Assembly: GCF_000720635.1 (NCBI RefSeq)
Contig: NZ_JOCF01000006.1
Coordinates: 62,001-126,000, forward strand
DNA length: 64,000 nucleotides
Direction: 5' to 3'
From: Streptomyces sp. NRRL WC-3742
GTDB lineage: Bacteria; Actinomycetota; Actinomycetes; Streptomycetales; Streptomycetaceae
In this document: one piece after another, positions 30,242 to 38,400 of the stretch
How positions within the stretch are numbered: position 1 is the first letter of the stretch
Layout: each line of letters opens with the position of its first letter
Made by a program: the position numbers and the translations under genes
The notes under the pieces: model-generated
What the model was told of the DNA's origin: nothing
The model's input: the letters and a program-made list of their open reading frames with translations, nothing else
The model's database searches: none

Positions 30242-31582
30242 TTACGGGTCGAGGAGCTCGGTGCGCGCCTGAACCCCCGCCGGCGGAGCCTCGGCGGTGA
30301 GCAGCCGCTTGTCCGTCCCCGCGCCGTTGTCCGGCGTGTCGGCGGTCGGACGGGCGGAGCCGCAGCGCTTCAGCTCCGTCTCGGTGAGCGGCCCGCTGCG
30401 CTGGTAGTAGCGGTCCGGCATCGCGGTGGACGGCACGTCGAAGGTCGCGTCCAGCCGGTACTTGTTACGGGAGTTGGTGAAGCTGCCCACCACCCGCTCG
30501 CGCGCCGGCTGCACCTCGGTCCAGCTCATCTCCCCGGGCTGGATGGTCGGGTTGAGCACCTTGGTGGTGGTCCGGCTCCAGGTCAGCGGCTGGCTGGTGG
30601 ACACCGCCGCGCTGTTGCCGCCCGCCGCGCTGTACCCGGCGGCCGCCTGCGCGGCCAGGTTGGGCCGGCTCACCGAGATGTCGGAGCGGCTCGGCACCAG
30701 CGGGGTGCCCTTGAGCGCGTAGTACTGCGTCAGGTTGTCGTACGGCGGCTCGGTGACCTCCACCTTGCGGTCGTCGACGACGGAGTTGCGGGTGCAGTTG
30801 ATGTACACCTCGCCGACGATCCGGGTCTGGCCGTAGTACGGGTACGAGTACTGCCTGTCCACCGTGAACACGCAGTTGCCCGCGTTGCCCTCGCAGTCGT
30901 CCACCGCGATGCCCGGCTCCAGCGGCTCGTTTCCCTTGTACGCCTTGGGGCCGGGCATCTGCTCCTTGCGGATGCGCTGGTCGACCGGCGCCGGGGTCTG
31001 CTTGGCGCCCACGTTGGTGATCAGCGGGCCGCAGGAGAGCGAGTCGCGCTTCTCGGCGGACTCGAAGGAGACCATCGGGTTGTCCTCCGGGGCGGTGAAC
31101 TCGAAGCTGCGCCCGGTGGTCCAGTTGGCGGTGCCGACGGTGTCGCTGCCCTTGGTGGTGACCTGCGGGTCGGGCGGGTTGCCGGGGGCGATCAGCGCGA
31201 CGTTGTACGTCTGGCCGTCCTTGAGCTGTTCGGCCGTGCAGCGGCGGTCCACGCCCGGGCTGTCGTCCCAGGTGAGCGTGACGTGGGAGCCGTTCTTCAC
31301 CCCCCAGAGGCGGGCGCGCAGGACGAGGGCGGCGCCGTTCCAGTTGAGCGAGGCGGCCTGGTAGCCGCTCGGGTGCTGGGCGAGGGCCTTGCCGAAGACC
31401 ACGCCGTTGTTCTCCGGCGACCAGTCGGTGTGCCCGGCCGCTGTGCCGTTGTCGGGGGCGACGGGCTGCGCGAAGGTGCCGTTGAGCACCGGGACGTCCA
31501 CGGTGTCGGCGGCCCGCGCGGGCGGGGCGGCGGTGAGCGCGACGAGCCCGGCGGTCAGCAGGGCGGGAGCGAGTCGGCGCAT
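30242..31582 (-). CDS. Secreted fusion protein: DUF642-like N-domain plus NCT/SELAF-like C-domain
   Basis: 446 aa, ATG overlapping the upstream stop (TGATG). Signal peptide APALLTAGLVALTAAPPARA. Residues about 30-205 match the upstream gene product (NGTFAQPVAPDN, GYQAASLNWNG, HVTLTWDDSPG, GRSFEFTAPED, CGPLITNVGAKQT). Residues about 240-420 match the two convergent paralogues (IVGEVYINCTRNSV, DRKVEV, DNLTQYYALKG, LTWSRTTTKVLN, IQPGEMSWTEV, VVGSF). The protein thus joins domains that occur singly in its neighbours. Extracellular; the N-domain resembles carbohydrate- or surface-binding beta sandwiches (DUF642-like). Function unknown. Confidence 0.72.
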   Translation of the reverse strand: MRRLAPALLTAGLVALTAAPPARAADTVDVPVLNGTFAQPVAPDNGTAAGHTDWSPENNGVVFGKALAQHPSGYQAASLNWNGAALVLRARLWGVKNGSHVTLTWDDSPGVDRRCTAEQLKDGQTYNVALIAPGNPPDPQVTTKGSDTVGTANWTTGRSFEFTAPEDNPMVSFESAEKRDSLSCGPLITNVGAKQTPAPVDQRIRKEQMPGPKAYKGNEPLEPGIAVDDCEGNAGNCVFTVDRQYSYPYYGQTRIVGEVYINCTRNSVVDDRKVEVTEPPYDNLTQYYALKGTPLVPSRSDISVSRPNLAAQAAAGYSAAGGNSAAVSTSQPLTWSRTTTKVLNPTIQPGEMSWTEVQPARERVVGSFTNSRNKYRLDATFDVPSTAMPDRYYQRSGPLTETELKRCGSARPTADTPDNGAGTDKRLLTAEAPPAGVQARTELLDP

Positions 31583-32505
31583 CAGCAGAACCACCACTGG
31601 CTCGGCGGGACGACGGCGTCACCGGGTTTGACCGAGCCGGTCAGCGCGTTCGGCAGGGCGCACAGGTCGTTCGCCGCCGCGTTCGGCTCCTGGTCGCGGG
31701 GCACCTTGTTGAAGTTCTCCACGGCCTGGGTCTCCTTGTCGATCCCGGCGTGCTCCTTCTCGCCCGTGCCGGCCACCTCGGCCAGGCAGTCGCGGTTGGA
31801 GGGCGGGCACTTGTCGATCTTGTCCTTGTTGTCCGCGGAGGTCTTGCACCCGGGGTCGTCGGGCTTGTCCTTGCACGGGTCGCTGGACCCGGTGCTCTGC
31901 GGCGAGCCGAGCGGCGGGGCGGTCTGCTTGGCGGCGACGTTGGTGATCAGCGCGCCGCAGCCGGGACTATCGGCGTCGGTGGAGGCGAAGGTGACCTTGG
32001 GGGCGTCCTCGGCGGCGGTGAAGGAGTAGCTGCGGCCGTAGAACCAGTTCGCCTTGCTGTTGGGGGCGTTGCTGGTGAACGCGCCGGGCGTGTTGGCGTC
32101 GCCGGCCACGGTCACGCTGTACGCCCGTTTGGCGTTGCTGGTGCCCACGCACTTGTCCGGGTTGTCGTCCCAGGTGAGGGTGACGGTGGCGCCCCTGCGG
32201 ATGCCGGGCAGCTTGGTGCTGATGGCGATGCCCTTGCCGTTCCAGCCGAGGCTGGCGGCCTGGTAGCCGTTGCGGTGCTCGGCGCGGGCGGCGGAGGCCA
32301 GGGCGCCGGGGCTGTCCCAGTTGTCGACGCCCTTCGCGAAGCTCTGGCCGTCGGGGACGGTGGGGGAGGAGAAGGTGCCGTTCACCACCACGGCCGGCTC
32401 GGTGTCCTCCGCCCCCGCCGGTACGGGGGTCGCCAGGGCGATGGCGCCACCGAGGGTGACGGCCAGGAGTCTGGCTCGATGCGTCCGCAGCACGGTGTCT
32501 CCCAC
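31582..32505 (-). CDS. Secreted DUF642-like protein with acidic/basic linker tail
   Basis: 307 aa, GTG start. Signal peptide LLAVTLGGAIALATPVPAGA. Residues about 35-205 are the same beta-sandwich domain as in the downstream fusion protein: VVNGTFSSPTVPDG, GYQAASLGWNGKG, TVTLTWDDNPDKC, GRSYSFTAAED, CGALITNVAAKQT. In place of the second domain it has a Cys-containing Lys/Asp/Pro-rich region (DPCKDKPDDPGCKTSADNKD) and a C-terminus ending in WWFC. First gene of a two-gene leftward operon and divergent from the first RCC1 gene. Predicted extracellular partner or binding module. Confidence 0.7.
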   Translation of the reverse strand: MGDTVLRTHRARLLAVTLGGAIALATPVPAGAEDTEPAVVVNGTFSSPTVPDGQSFAKGVDNWDSPGALASAARAEHRNGYQAASLGWNGKGIAISTKLPGIRRGATVTLTWDDNPDKCVGTSNAKRAYSVTVAGDANTPGAFTSNAPNSKANWFYGRSYSFTAAEDAPKVTFASTDADSPGCGALITNVAAKQTAPPLGSPQSTGSSDPCKDKPDDPGCKTSADNKDKIDKCPPSNRDCLAEVAGTGEKEHAGIDKETQAVENFNKVPRDQEPNAAANDLCALPNALTGSVKPGDAVVPPSQWWFC

Positions 32506-32832
32506 TCAAATCGGCATAGAGCTCTGGTCATTGGGGGCGGGGGCTTCCTGTCGATCATTGGGCCCCCGGGTCATGCTTCGGGGGCCGGCTACGCGCCGCA
32601 ACCGAGGACGGTCCGATAGGGCGAAGGCGAACGATCGGGCTGGTCCGTAGGTGTGGAAACTCCTCCGCATCCGCACGGACGTTCTCTTAAACGGGCAGAC
32701 ATGCCGATGATCCGCTCATCACTCCAGCCCGTGGCCGGGCGGCGCCCGCGCGCCGTCCGGCCGGGCCCACGAGGCACGCCCTGTCACCCCTGCGACCGCG
32801 CCCTGTGGCCGTCCTATGACCGTGAGGACCAG
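32506..32832. promoter_or_regulatory. 327-bp divergent intergenic region, secreted operon / RCC1 genes
   Basis: No plausible gene. It should contain outward promoters for the DUF642-like operon and the RCC1 operon. A GGGCCCCCGGG-type inverted stretch lies near 32560-32595. AGGA eight bases before the RCC1 ATG is the only clear ribosome signal. Confidence 0.4.
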
Positions 32833-34080
32833 ATGCTCCCGCTGCACCGCACGTTCCGCCGTCTGCCCGTGACCGCCCTCCCCGCCGCCGCCCTCGGCCT
32901 CGCCCTGATCGGCAGCGCCGCCCTGCCCACCTCCGCCGCCTCCGCCTACGACCTGCGGCTGCGCTCCTGGGGCCTGAACACCAGCGGCCAGCTCGGCGAC
33001 GGCACCAAGACCCAGCGCCTCACCCCCACCTCGGTGGTCGGCCTCTCCGGCGCCGAACTCAACGCCGTCGCCGCCGGAGGCACCGGCGGCTCCACCGGCT
33101 CCGGCTTCGGCCTCGCCCTGCTCGCCAACGGCACCGTCGAAGCCTGGGGCAAGAACGACAAGGGCCAGCTCGGCAACGGCTCCACCGCCGCCACCGACGA
33201 ATGGGCCGTCCCCGGCCTGGTCGCCGGGCTCGGCGGCGTCGAGGCGATCGCCGCCGGAGGCTCCCACGCCCTCGCCCTCCTCAAGGACGGCACCGTCAAG
33301 GCGTGGGGCCTCAACGACAAGGGCCAGCTCGGCGACGGCACCATCGCCAACGCCAACCTGCCCGTGGTCGTCGCCGGACTGGACGACGTCAAGGCCATCG
33401 CCGCGGGCGACACCTTCAGCATGGCCCTGCTCAAGGACGGCACCGTCAAGACCTGGGGCAACAACGACAAGGGCCAGCTCGGCATCACCGCCAAGCCCGC
33501 CCTCGCCAGCGCCCCCGTCCCCGCCCCGACCCCGGCCACCCGCACCACCGCCGCCCCCGTCCCCGAGCTGACCACCGTCAAGGGCATCACCGCCGGCGCC
33601 TCCCACGCCCTCGCGCTGCTCGCCGACGGCACCGTGATGGCCTGGGGCCTCAACGACAAGGGCCAGCTGGGCGACGACACCACCGCCAACAAGCCCTACC
33701 CCGTCCCCGTGGTGGAGCTCAAGAACGTCACCGGGCTCTCCGCCGGCGCCTCCCACAGCCTCGCGCTGCTCACCGACAAGACCCTGCGCGGGTGGGGCCT
33801 CAACGACAAGGGACAGGTCGGCGACGGCACCACCACCCAGCGCAACACCAGCGTGCCCGTCACCGGCGTCACCAACGTGATCGGCGTCGCCGCCGGGGCC
33901 GCCCACACCCTGGCCGTGCTCTCCGACGGCACCGTCCAGGCGTGGGGCCTCAACGACAAGGGCCAGTTGGGCGACGGCACCACCACCCAGCGCCTCACCG
34001 CCGTGCAGGTGCTGGCCAAGTCCGGCAGCGTCGCCATCGTCGCCGCCCCCTCCAACGGCAGCTTCAGCCTGGCGCGTTGA
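32833..34080 (+). CDS. Secreted RCC1-repeat beta-propeller protein 1
   Basis: 415 aa, ATG with AGGA upstream. Signal peptide LPVTALPAAALGLALIGSAA, cleavage near TSAASA. The mature part is a run of about seven RCC1 units, each with SWGLN/AWGLNDKGQLGDGT and a following IAAGGSHALALLKDGTV, which would close a seven-bladed propeller. Several units are almost identical even at DNA level (AACGACAAGGGCCAGCTCGG recurs), so the array expanded recently. One unit carries a Pro/Ala/Thr-rich insert (APTPATRTTAAPVPE). RCC1 folds act as binding platforms; no enzymatic role is visible. Confidence 0.85.
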   Translation: MLPLHRTFRRLPVTALPAAALGLALIGSAALPTSAASAYDLRLRSWGLNTSGQLGDGTKTQRLTPTSVVGLSGAELNAVAAGGTGGSTGSGFGLALLANGTVEAWGKNDKGQLGNGSTAATDEWAVPGLVAGLGGVEAIAAGGSHALALLKDGTVKAWGLNDKGQLGDGTIANANLPVVVAGLDDVKAIAAGDTFSMALLKDGTVKTWGNNDKGQLGITAKPALASAPVPAPTPATRTTAAPVPELTTVKGITAGASHALALLADGTVMAWGLNDKGQLGDDTTANKPYPVPVVELKNVTGLSAGASHSLALLTDKTLRGWGLNDKGQVGDGTTTQRNTSVPVTGVTNVIGVAAGAAHTLAVLSDGTVQAWGLNDKGQLGDGTTTQRLTAVQVLAKSGSVAIVAAPSNGSFSLAR

Positions 34081-34112
34081 CCTCTCCTCCCCATCCAGCA
34101 GGAAGGCACCAC

Positions 34113-35321
34113 ATGAGAATCCGCCCGCTGCTCGCCACCGCCGTCGCCGCACTCACCGCCCTCGGCCTCGCCGTCGTGCCCGCCGGCACCGCCCACGCCC
34201 AGGAGAAGCGCCTCAAGTCCTGGGGCAACAACCGCTCCGGCCAACTCGGCGACGGCACCTGGGCGGACTTCCGCCCCGCCGCCACCACCGTCCTCGGCCT
34301 CACCAGCGCCGAGGTCGTCAAGATCGCGGCCGGAGGCAGCAGCCCCACCAACGGCCACGGGCTCGCCCTGCTCACCGACCGTACGGTCCAGTCCTGGGGC
34401 GCCAACACCAACGGCCAGCTCGGTGACGGCTCGGTCTTCGGCCACAACGCCCCCGGCCAGGTCGTCAACCTCTCCAACGCCACCGACATCGCCGGCGGCG
34501 GCGCCCACAGCCTCGCCCTGCTCGCCGACCAGACCGTCGTCGCCTGGGGCAAGAACAACTACGGCCAGCTCGGCAACGGCACCAACATGGACAGCAGCGT
34601 GCCCGTGCGCGTCGAGGGCCTCAACAAGGTCATCGCCATCGCCGGCGGCCTCAACCACAGCATCGCCCTGCGCGAGGACGGCACCGTCTGGGCCTGGGGC
34701 TACAACATCAACGGCCAGCTCGGCGACGGCACTTCGGCCAGCCGCAACGTTCCCTCCCCGGTCGCCAACCTGAGCGGCGTCACCCGCATCGCGGCCGGCT
34801 GCAACCACAACCTCGCCCTGATCGGCCCGCCCAGCGGCCCCTCCAAGCCCACCAGCGGCAACTCCGTCAAGGCGTGGGGCTACAACGCCACCGGCCAGCT
34901 CGGCGACAACAGCACCATCAACCGCTACACCCCCGTCGACATCCAGGGCATCTGGCTCGGCGGCGTCTCCCAGCTCGCCGCCGGCTGCAACCACAGTCTC
35001 GCCGTCACCGACAGCGACAACAAGCTCAAGGCGTGGGGCCAGAACACCTCCGGCCAGATCGGCGACGGCACCACCGACTACCGCATCACCCCCGTCCCCG
35101 TCCCCGGCGTCACGGGAGTCCAACTCGTCACCGGCGGCCGCGAACACACCGTCGCCCTCCTCGGCAACAACACCGTCCAGTCCTGGGGCGCCAACGGCTC
35201 CGGCCAACTCGCCAACGGCACCACCACCGACAGCCCCACCCCCGTCACCTCCCTCACCGCCCTCACCGGCGTCGACAAACTCGCCGCCCCGGTAGCCGGC
35301 GACTTCACCCTCGCCAACTGA
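34113..35321 (+). CDS. Secreted RCC1-repeat beta-propeller protein 2
   Basis: 402 aa, ATG after GCAGGAAGG. Signal peptide MRIRPLLATAVAALTALGLA, cleavage near AHAQEK. RCC1 units contain SWGNNRSGQLGDGT, SWGANTNGQLGDGS, AWGKNNYGQLGNGT, AWGYNINGQLGDGT, AWGYNATGQLGDNS, AWGQNTSGQIGDGT and SWGANGSGQLANGT: seven blades. Units are more diverged than in the upstream copy, and the turn residues differ (NxNGQ in place of NDKGQ). It lies 32 bp after the first RCC1 gene and is probably co-transcribed; a strong terminator follows. Confidence 0.85.
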   Translation: MRIRPLLATAVAALTALGLAVVPAGTAHAQEKRLKSWGNNRSGQLGDGTWADFRPAATTVLGLTSAEVVKIAAGGSSPTNGHGLALLTDRTVQSWGANTNGQLGDGSVFGHNAPGQVVNLSNATDIAGGGAHSLALLADQTVVAWGKNNYGQLGNGTNMDSSVPVRVEGLNKVIAIAGGLNHSIALREDGTVWAWGYNINGQLGDGTSASRNVPSPVANLSGVTRIAAGCNHNLALIGPPSGPSKPTSGNSVKAWGYNATGQLGDNSTINRYTPVDIQGIWLGGVSQLAAGCNHSLAVTDSDNKLKAWGQNTSGQIGDGTTDYRITPVPVPGVTGVQLVTGGREHTVALLGNNTVQSWGANGSGQLANGTTTDSPTPVTSLTALTGVDKLAAPVAGDFTLAN

Positions 35322-35340
35322 CCCCACCCGACGGAACGGT

Positions 35341-35375
35341 GGGGCCCGGAAGGCGCAACTCACCTTCCGGGCCCC
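35341..35375. terminator. Bidirectional terminator between RCC1 and RHS genes
   Basis: GGGGCCCGGAAGG (35341-35353) pairs perfectly with CCTTCCGGGCCCC (35363-35375) around a 9-nt loop, followed by a short T-rich tail. Confidence 0.85.
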
Positions 35376-35406
35376 TTCGTTCATCGGGTGGGTGTTCCTG
35401 GTGCTC

Positions 35407-38400
35407 CTAGTCGTACCAGAACGAGACGACCCTCCCGTCGGGGCCGATGATCCCGCCCTTTCCTCCGCCGGGGGTCCTGTACTGCACGCCCCACTGGCCC
35501 TTGCCGAACTCCTCCCTGTACGCGTCCAGGCCCTTCTTGCCTCCCGGCTTCAACAGCCCCGCCGCCCAGTCGTTCGCGTCGGCCAGGTACTGCTCGGGAG
35601 AGATGTTCAGGGACTTGGCGTGCTTGTCCCAGTGGTACTCGAAGCTTGCCTCGGGAGTGCCCAGCGTCCCCTCGTGCCAGGTCTCGAGGTCGAGCGGGCA
35701 CTTGCCCGCGTTGTGGACCAGCACCGGGGCGTCGCCCGCCAGCACGTAGTACGTGTGGAGGTCGGCGACGGTGAGGTTGTCGGCCCGCTGGGGCTCGGTG
35801 TCGTAGGTGCGGGTGGCGAGGACGGTCAGCAGGCCGTGGTCGGCGGTGGTGAGCCGGTCGCCGGGCTTGAGGTCCTCGGCCGCCGTCCAGCGCTTGGTGC
35901 TGTCGTCCCAGTAGGGGTGGTGGGCCGTGGAAGTGAGGCTCCTGGCGCCGTTCTCGCCGTTCTCGCCGTTCCTGCCGTCCTCACCCTGCCGCGGGGCCAG
36001 GGTGAGGTCGGTGAACCGGGAGTCGTCGGGGGTGACGATCTTGTCGACGACCGGTTTCCCGGTGGTCTCGCCGGTCTGGGGGTCGGTGGCGGCGACCACG
36101 TCGCCCGGTTGGAGGTCGCCGATCGGCTTGGTGGAGCCGTCGGCCATCAGGACCGGCGTCCGGACCGGGAAGCTGTTGCAGCCGGCGATGCGGCTGCTCG
36201 GGCCGACGGAGCCTTCGCTGCTGCCCTTGGCGCCCTTGGCACCCTTGCCGACCTGGGACGCGCCGCTCTTGGCGGCGTTGACGGCACCGTTCAGGCCGCC
36301 CACCATCTCGCCGGGACCGAAGGGAGCGAAGTTCTCGATCTCGTAGTCGAGCCGCGCGTTCCAGAGCTTCGTGAAGACCTGGGAGTCGAAGCAGGAATCG
36401 ACCGCCCAGCAGGCGTTGAGCGCGGCCGCCTTGTACTGGATCTGGTCCTCTTCCTCCGCCCTGGGCTTTCCGAAGCGGACGTGGTCCCGGTAGAGGTTGT
36501 CGAGGTTCTTGACGGTCTGCTTGAGGACCTTCTGGTAGTCCGGGATGCTCGGGAACGCGATGTTCCCGGGCAGGTAGACCATCGGGTCCTTCCAGACGGT
36601 CACGTTCCATTCGCCGCCGTCGAGGCCCCACGCCTCCTGGACGTTGTGGCCGTCCGGGGTGCGGCAGGGACCCGTGCCGCCGCAGGTGCCGTCCGGGCGC
36701 AGGCCCGTGGGGTCGCTGAGGTTGACGGGGTTGTTGTCGCTGTAGGCGTAGCCGTTCCACTGCTGGGGGTCGGCGGCGACGAAGAGCGGATCGGGGCTGA
36801 TGAATCGGCCGGTGGACGGGTCGTACTGGCGGGCGCCGAGATTGGTGAGCCCGGTGGTGTCGTCCTTGCTGCCGCCGACGAAGCCCTTGGTGCCGGCCCA
36901 CTGGTCGGCTGCGGGTTGGGTGCCGCGCGGGCCGCCGAAGGGGTCGGTGGGGCGGCGGGTGACGGTCATGGCGGCGTCGGTGGCGATCTGGACGCCGTTG
37001 GTGCCGTGGGGGTCGGCCGCCTGGATGAGGACGGTGCCGCCGCCGGTGGGGGCGGTGGTGCGGGTGTAGGTGAGGCCGCCGGGGGCGGTGAGGGAGCGGA
37101 CGTTGCTGGTGTTGCCGGCGGTGTCGGTGGTGAGTTCGTCGGTGGGGAGGTTGAGGGTGGTCTTGCCGGGGTTGCGGCGGATGAGCTGGTTGCCGTCGGC
37201 GTCGTAGAGGTAGCTGGTGGCGCCGGCCTGGCCGGTCCTGGTGAGGGTGTCGAGCTTGTCCTCGCCGTTCCAGGTCAGGGTGGTGGTGCCGCCGGTGTCG
37301 GTGATGGCGGCGGTGTTGCCCTTGGCGTCGTACTGGTAGCCGACGGCCTTGGTTCCGGCCGGGCTCTTCGTGGTGGAGGTGAGCAGGGCGTGGGGCCCGC
37401 CGGTGCCGCCGCCGGTGTTGGGCGCGGTGGTGGGGGAGTTGGGGTTCTTGGCGGCTCCGAAGGTCTGGGTGGTCGTGGTGTCGCCCAGGCTGTTGCCGGT
37501 GATGTCGTGCTGGACGAGTGAGGTGCGGTTGCCGGTGGCGTCGTAGGTGTAGGTGTTCCAGTACGGGGCCGGACCACCGACCGTACGGCCGCCGGGGCTG
37601 ACGGCGGCTGGGCCGGTGGCGTTGGTGCAACCGCCCACGCCGGGGACGGTGGTGGAGCTGCCGGTGCCGTGGGTGGCGCCGGAGGAGTCCGTCCAGTCGG
37701 CGGTGGTCTGGGCGCCGCCGGTGTCCGTCCAGGCGCCGGTGAGACGGCTGAGGTGGTCGTAGGTGAAGCACTGGGTGTCGGTGGCGGCCGCGTCCTGGAC
37801 GTCCGTGACGGAGGTCAGCCGGCCCGACGGGGCGTAGGTGTAGCTGGTCTGGTCGGCGGAGACGGTGCCGTTCTGCCGGTCGACGAAGCTGTTGATCACC
37901 CGCCCGGTCGCCCAGTCGTACTGCTGGGTCGCCACCACCTGGGTGCCGTACGGTCCGGCCGTGGTGCGGATCGGGCGGGCCAGTGCGTCGTACTCGACCT
38001 TCGCGACGACGGCCTTCTTCAGGCTGGCGGAGGAGGTGAGCAGGCCCGTGACCGTACGGCCGTAGCTGACGGACTCGGCGGGCAGCCCTCCGGCGGCCGG
38101 GATGTCCAGCCCCGTGAGGGCGCCGAGGACCGGGCTGTAGGTGTAGCCACTCGTGTAACTGCCCGCCAGTGCGCCCTCGTTGGAGGGGATGCTGACGGTG
38201 CTGCCCTGAGGGCGGTAGGCGGTGTCGTAGCCGGTGACGGCCGTCGTGTACGCCGCGCCGTTCGCCCCGCCGACGTAGCGGGTGCTGGAGGTGGTCAGGC
38301 CCTTGGCGAGGGTGTCGTAGGTCCAGGAGGCCAGCTGGTTGGTGAGTGCGACGCCGCCGTTGAACAGGCCCGTCCTGCGGCCGAGTTGGTCGTAGGTGTA

